IMG/VR virus record: IMGVR_UViG_3300027368_000017
Span: 1-21,984 of that record
Strand: one strand, 5' to 3'
DNA from: a virus
DNA: 21,984 bases
Made by a program: the position numbers and the translations under genes. Shown piece after piece: positions 21,600 to 21,984 of the stretch (position 1 is its first letter; every line of letters begins with the position of its first letter). The notes beneath the pieces were generated by a model. That model saw nothing but the letters and a program-made list of their open reading frames with translations. It ran no database searches and was not told where the DNA came from.

Positions 21600-21984
21600 A
21601 CAACTGCAACGATTGCACATTGCTCCTCAATGGGCCGAGCCACTGAACGCTACCTTTGAGCGATTCAACATCCGGACTCCTCGTCAGCAAGCAGCCTTTA
21701 TTGGCCAGTGTGGGCATGAGAGCGGAAACTTCCGTGTGCTTGAAGAGAACCTCAACTATCGTGCTGCCACGTTGCTGAAACTCTTTCCAAGAACACCAAA
21801 GAGAACTTGGGGATTCACGCCTGAAGAGGCTGCAGCCTACGAGCGCCAGCCCAAGAAGATCGCCAACCGCATCTACGGCAATCGAATGAACAACCGCGAC
21901 GAAGCGTCAGGCGATGGCTTCCGTTTTCGTGGACGCGGAATTTTGCAATTGACCGGCTCGGCAAACTACCACCACGCAAGCCAA
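21586..21984 (+). CDS. GH19 chitinase-like endolysin (5' part; runs off the right edge)
   Basis: 133 codons are visible. The ATG at 21586 has AAGGAG eight bases upstream and overlaps the Rz stop by 14 bases. GH19 signatures are clear: AAFIGQCGHESGNF with catalytic E45, EENLNYRA with E54, KKIANRIYGNRMNNRDE, and the substrate-cleft motif SGDGFRFRGRGILQLTG (108-124). No signal sequence is seen at the N-terminus, so a holin is needed for release into the periplasm. In phages such proteins cut the peptidoglycan glycan strands. The C-terminal half, which may hold a cell-wall-binding domain, lies beyond this window. Confidence 0.92.
   Translation, partial: MVTPEQLQRLHIAPQWAEPLNATFERFNIRTPRQQAAFIGQCGHESGNFRVLEENLNYRAATLLKLFPRTPKRTWGFTPEEAAAYERQPKKIANRIYGNRMNNRDEASGDGFRFRGRGILQLTGSANYHHASQ

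Overview
This window reads as part of a tailed double-stranded DNA bacteriophage genome. It contains a replication, recombination and nucleotide-metabolism block on the minus strand, a tail-fibre and virion-accessory block on the plus strand, and a lysis cassette at the right end. A nested Rz/Rz1 spanin pair, two lipobox proteins and a GH19-type endolysin indicate a Gram-negative host. The class II (cobalamin-dependent) ribonucleotide reductase plus ThyX implies a phage that makes its own DNA precursors. The host genus cannot be read from the sequence. No integrase, repressor, tRNA, rRNA, CRISPR array or insertion sequence was seen.

Minus-strand block (1-7836, transcribed right to left). The order is thyX, nrdJ, a zinc-finger/DUF3310-like protein, a Cas4/RecB-like PD-(D/E)XK nuclease, a large helicase-primase with the helicase part first, a Sak4-like RecA-fold ATPase, and a probable ssDNA-binding protein cut by the left edge. 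Nuclease, Sak4-like ATPase and SSB-like protein together look like a single-strand-annealing recombination set beside the replicative helicase-primase. Strong hairpins with U-rich tails follow thyX and nrdJ. Most starts share a leader made of an AACCAA box and an A-rich Shine-Dalgarno; this leader was used to choose several starts downstream of the longest possible ORF.

Plus-strand block (7901-19650). It opens with a 1110-residue tail-tip/fibre protein (fibronectin III, coiled coil, nine 38-40-residue repeats, DUF1983-like part, distal tip). A tail-assembly-chaperone-like protein and an unknown protein follow. After a 111-base spacer with a candidate extended -10 promoter and a structured leader come a BppU-like protein, a 377-residue protein built of about fifteen 18-residue repeats, a small virion protein, a 1092-residue fibre ending in a self-cleaving S74 chaperone domain, a short fibre-like protein, and two related small proteins flanking two adjacent cupins.

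Lysis block (19670-21984). It holds a holin-like protein, two other membrane proteins, a Cys-rich lipoprotein, Rz with Rz1 fully nested in the +1 frame, and the start of a GH19 endolysin cut by the right edge. Most genes are separated by a few bases or overlap, so no stretch over 300 bases lacks a gene.

The items most worth a second look are the 18-residue repeat protein, the helicase-then-primase fusion, the hairpin and AACCAA-box leaders of the minus-strand genes, the structured leader at 12191-12244, and the tandem cupins.
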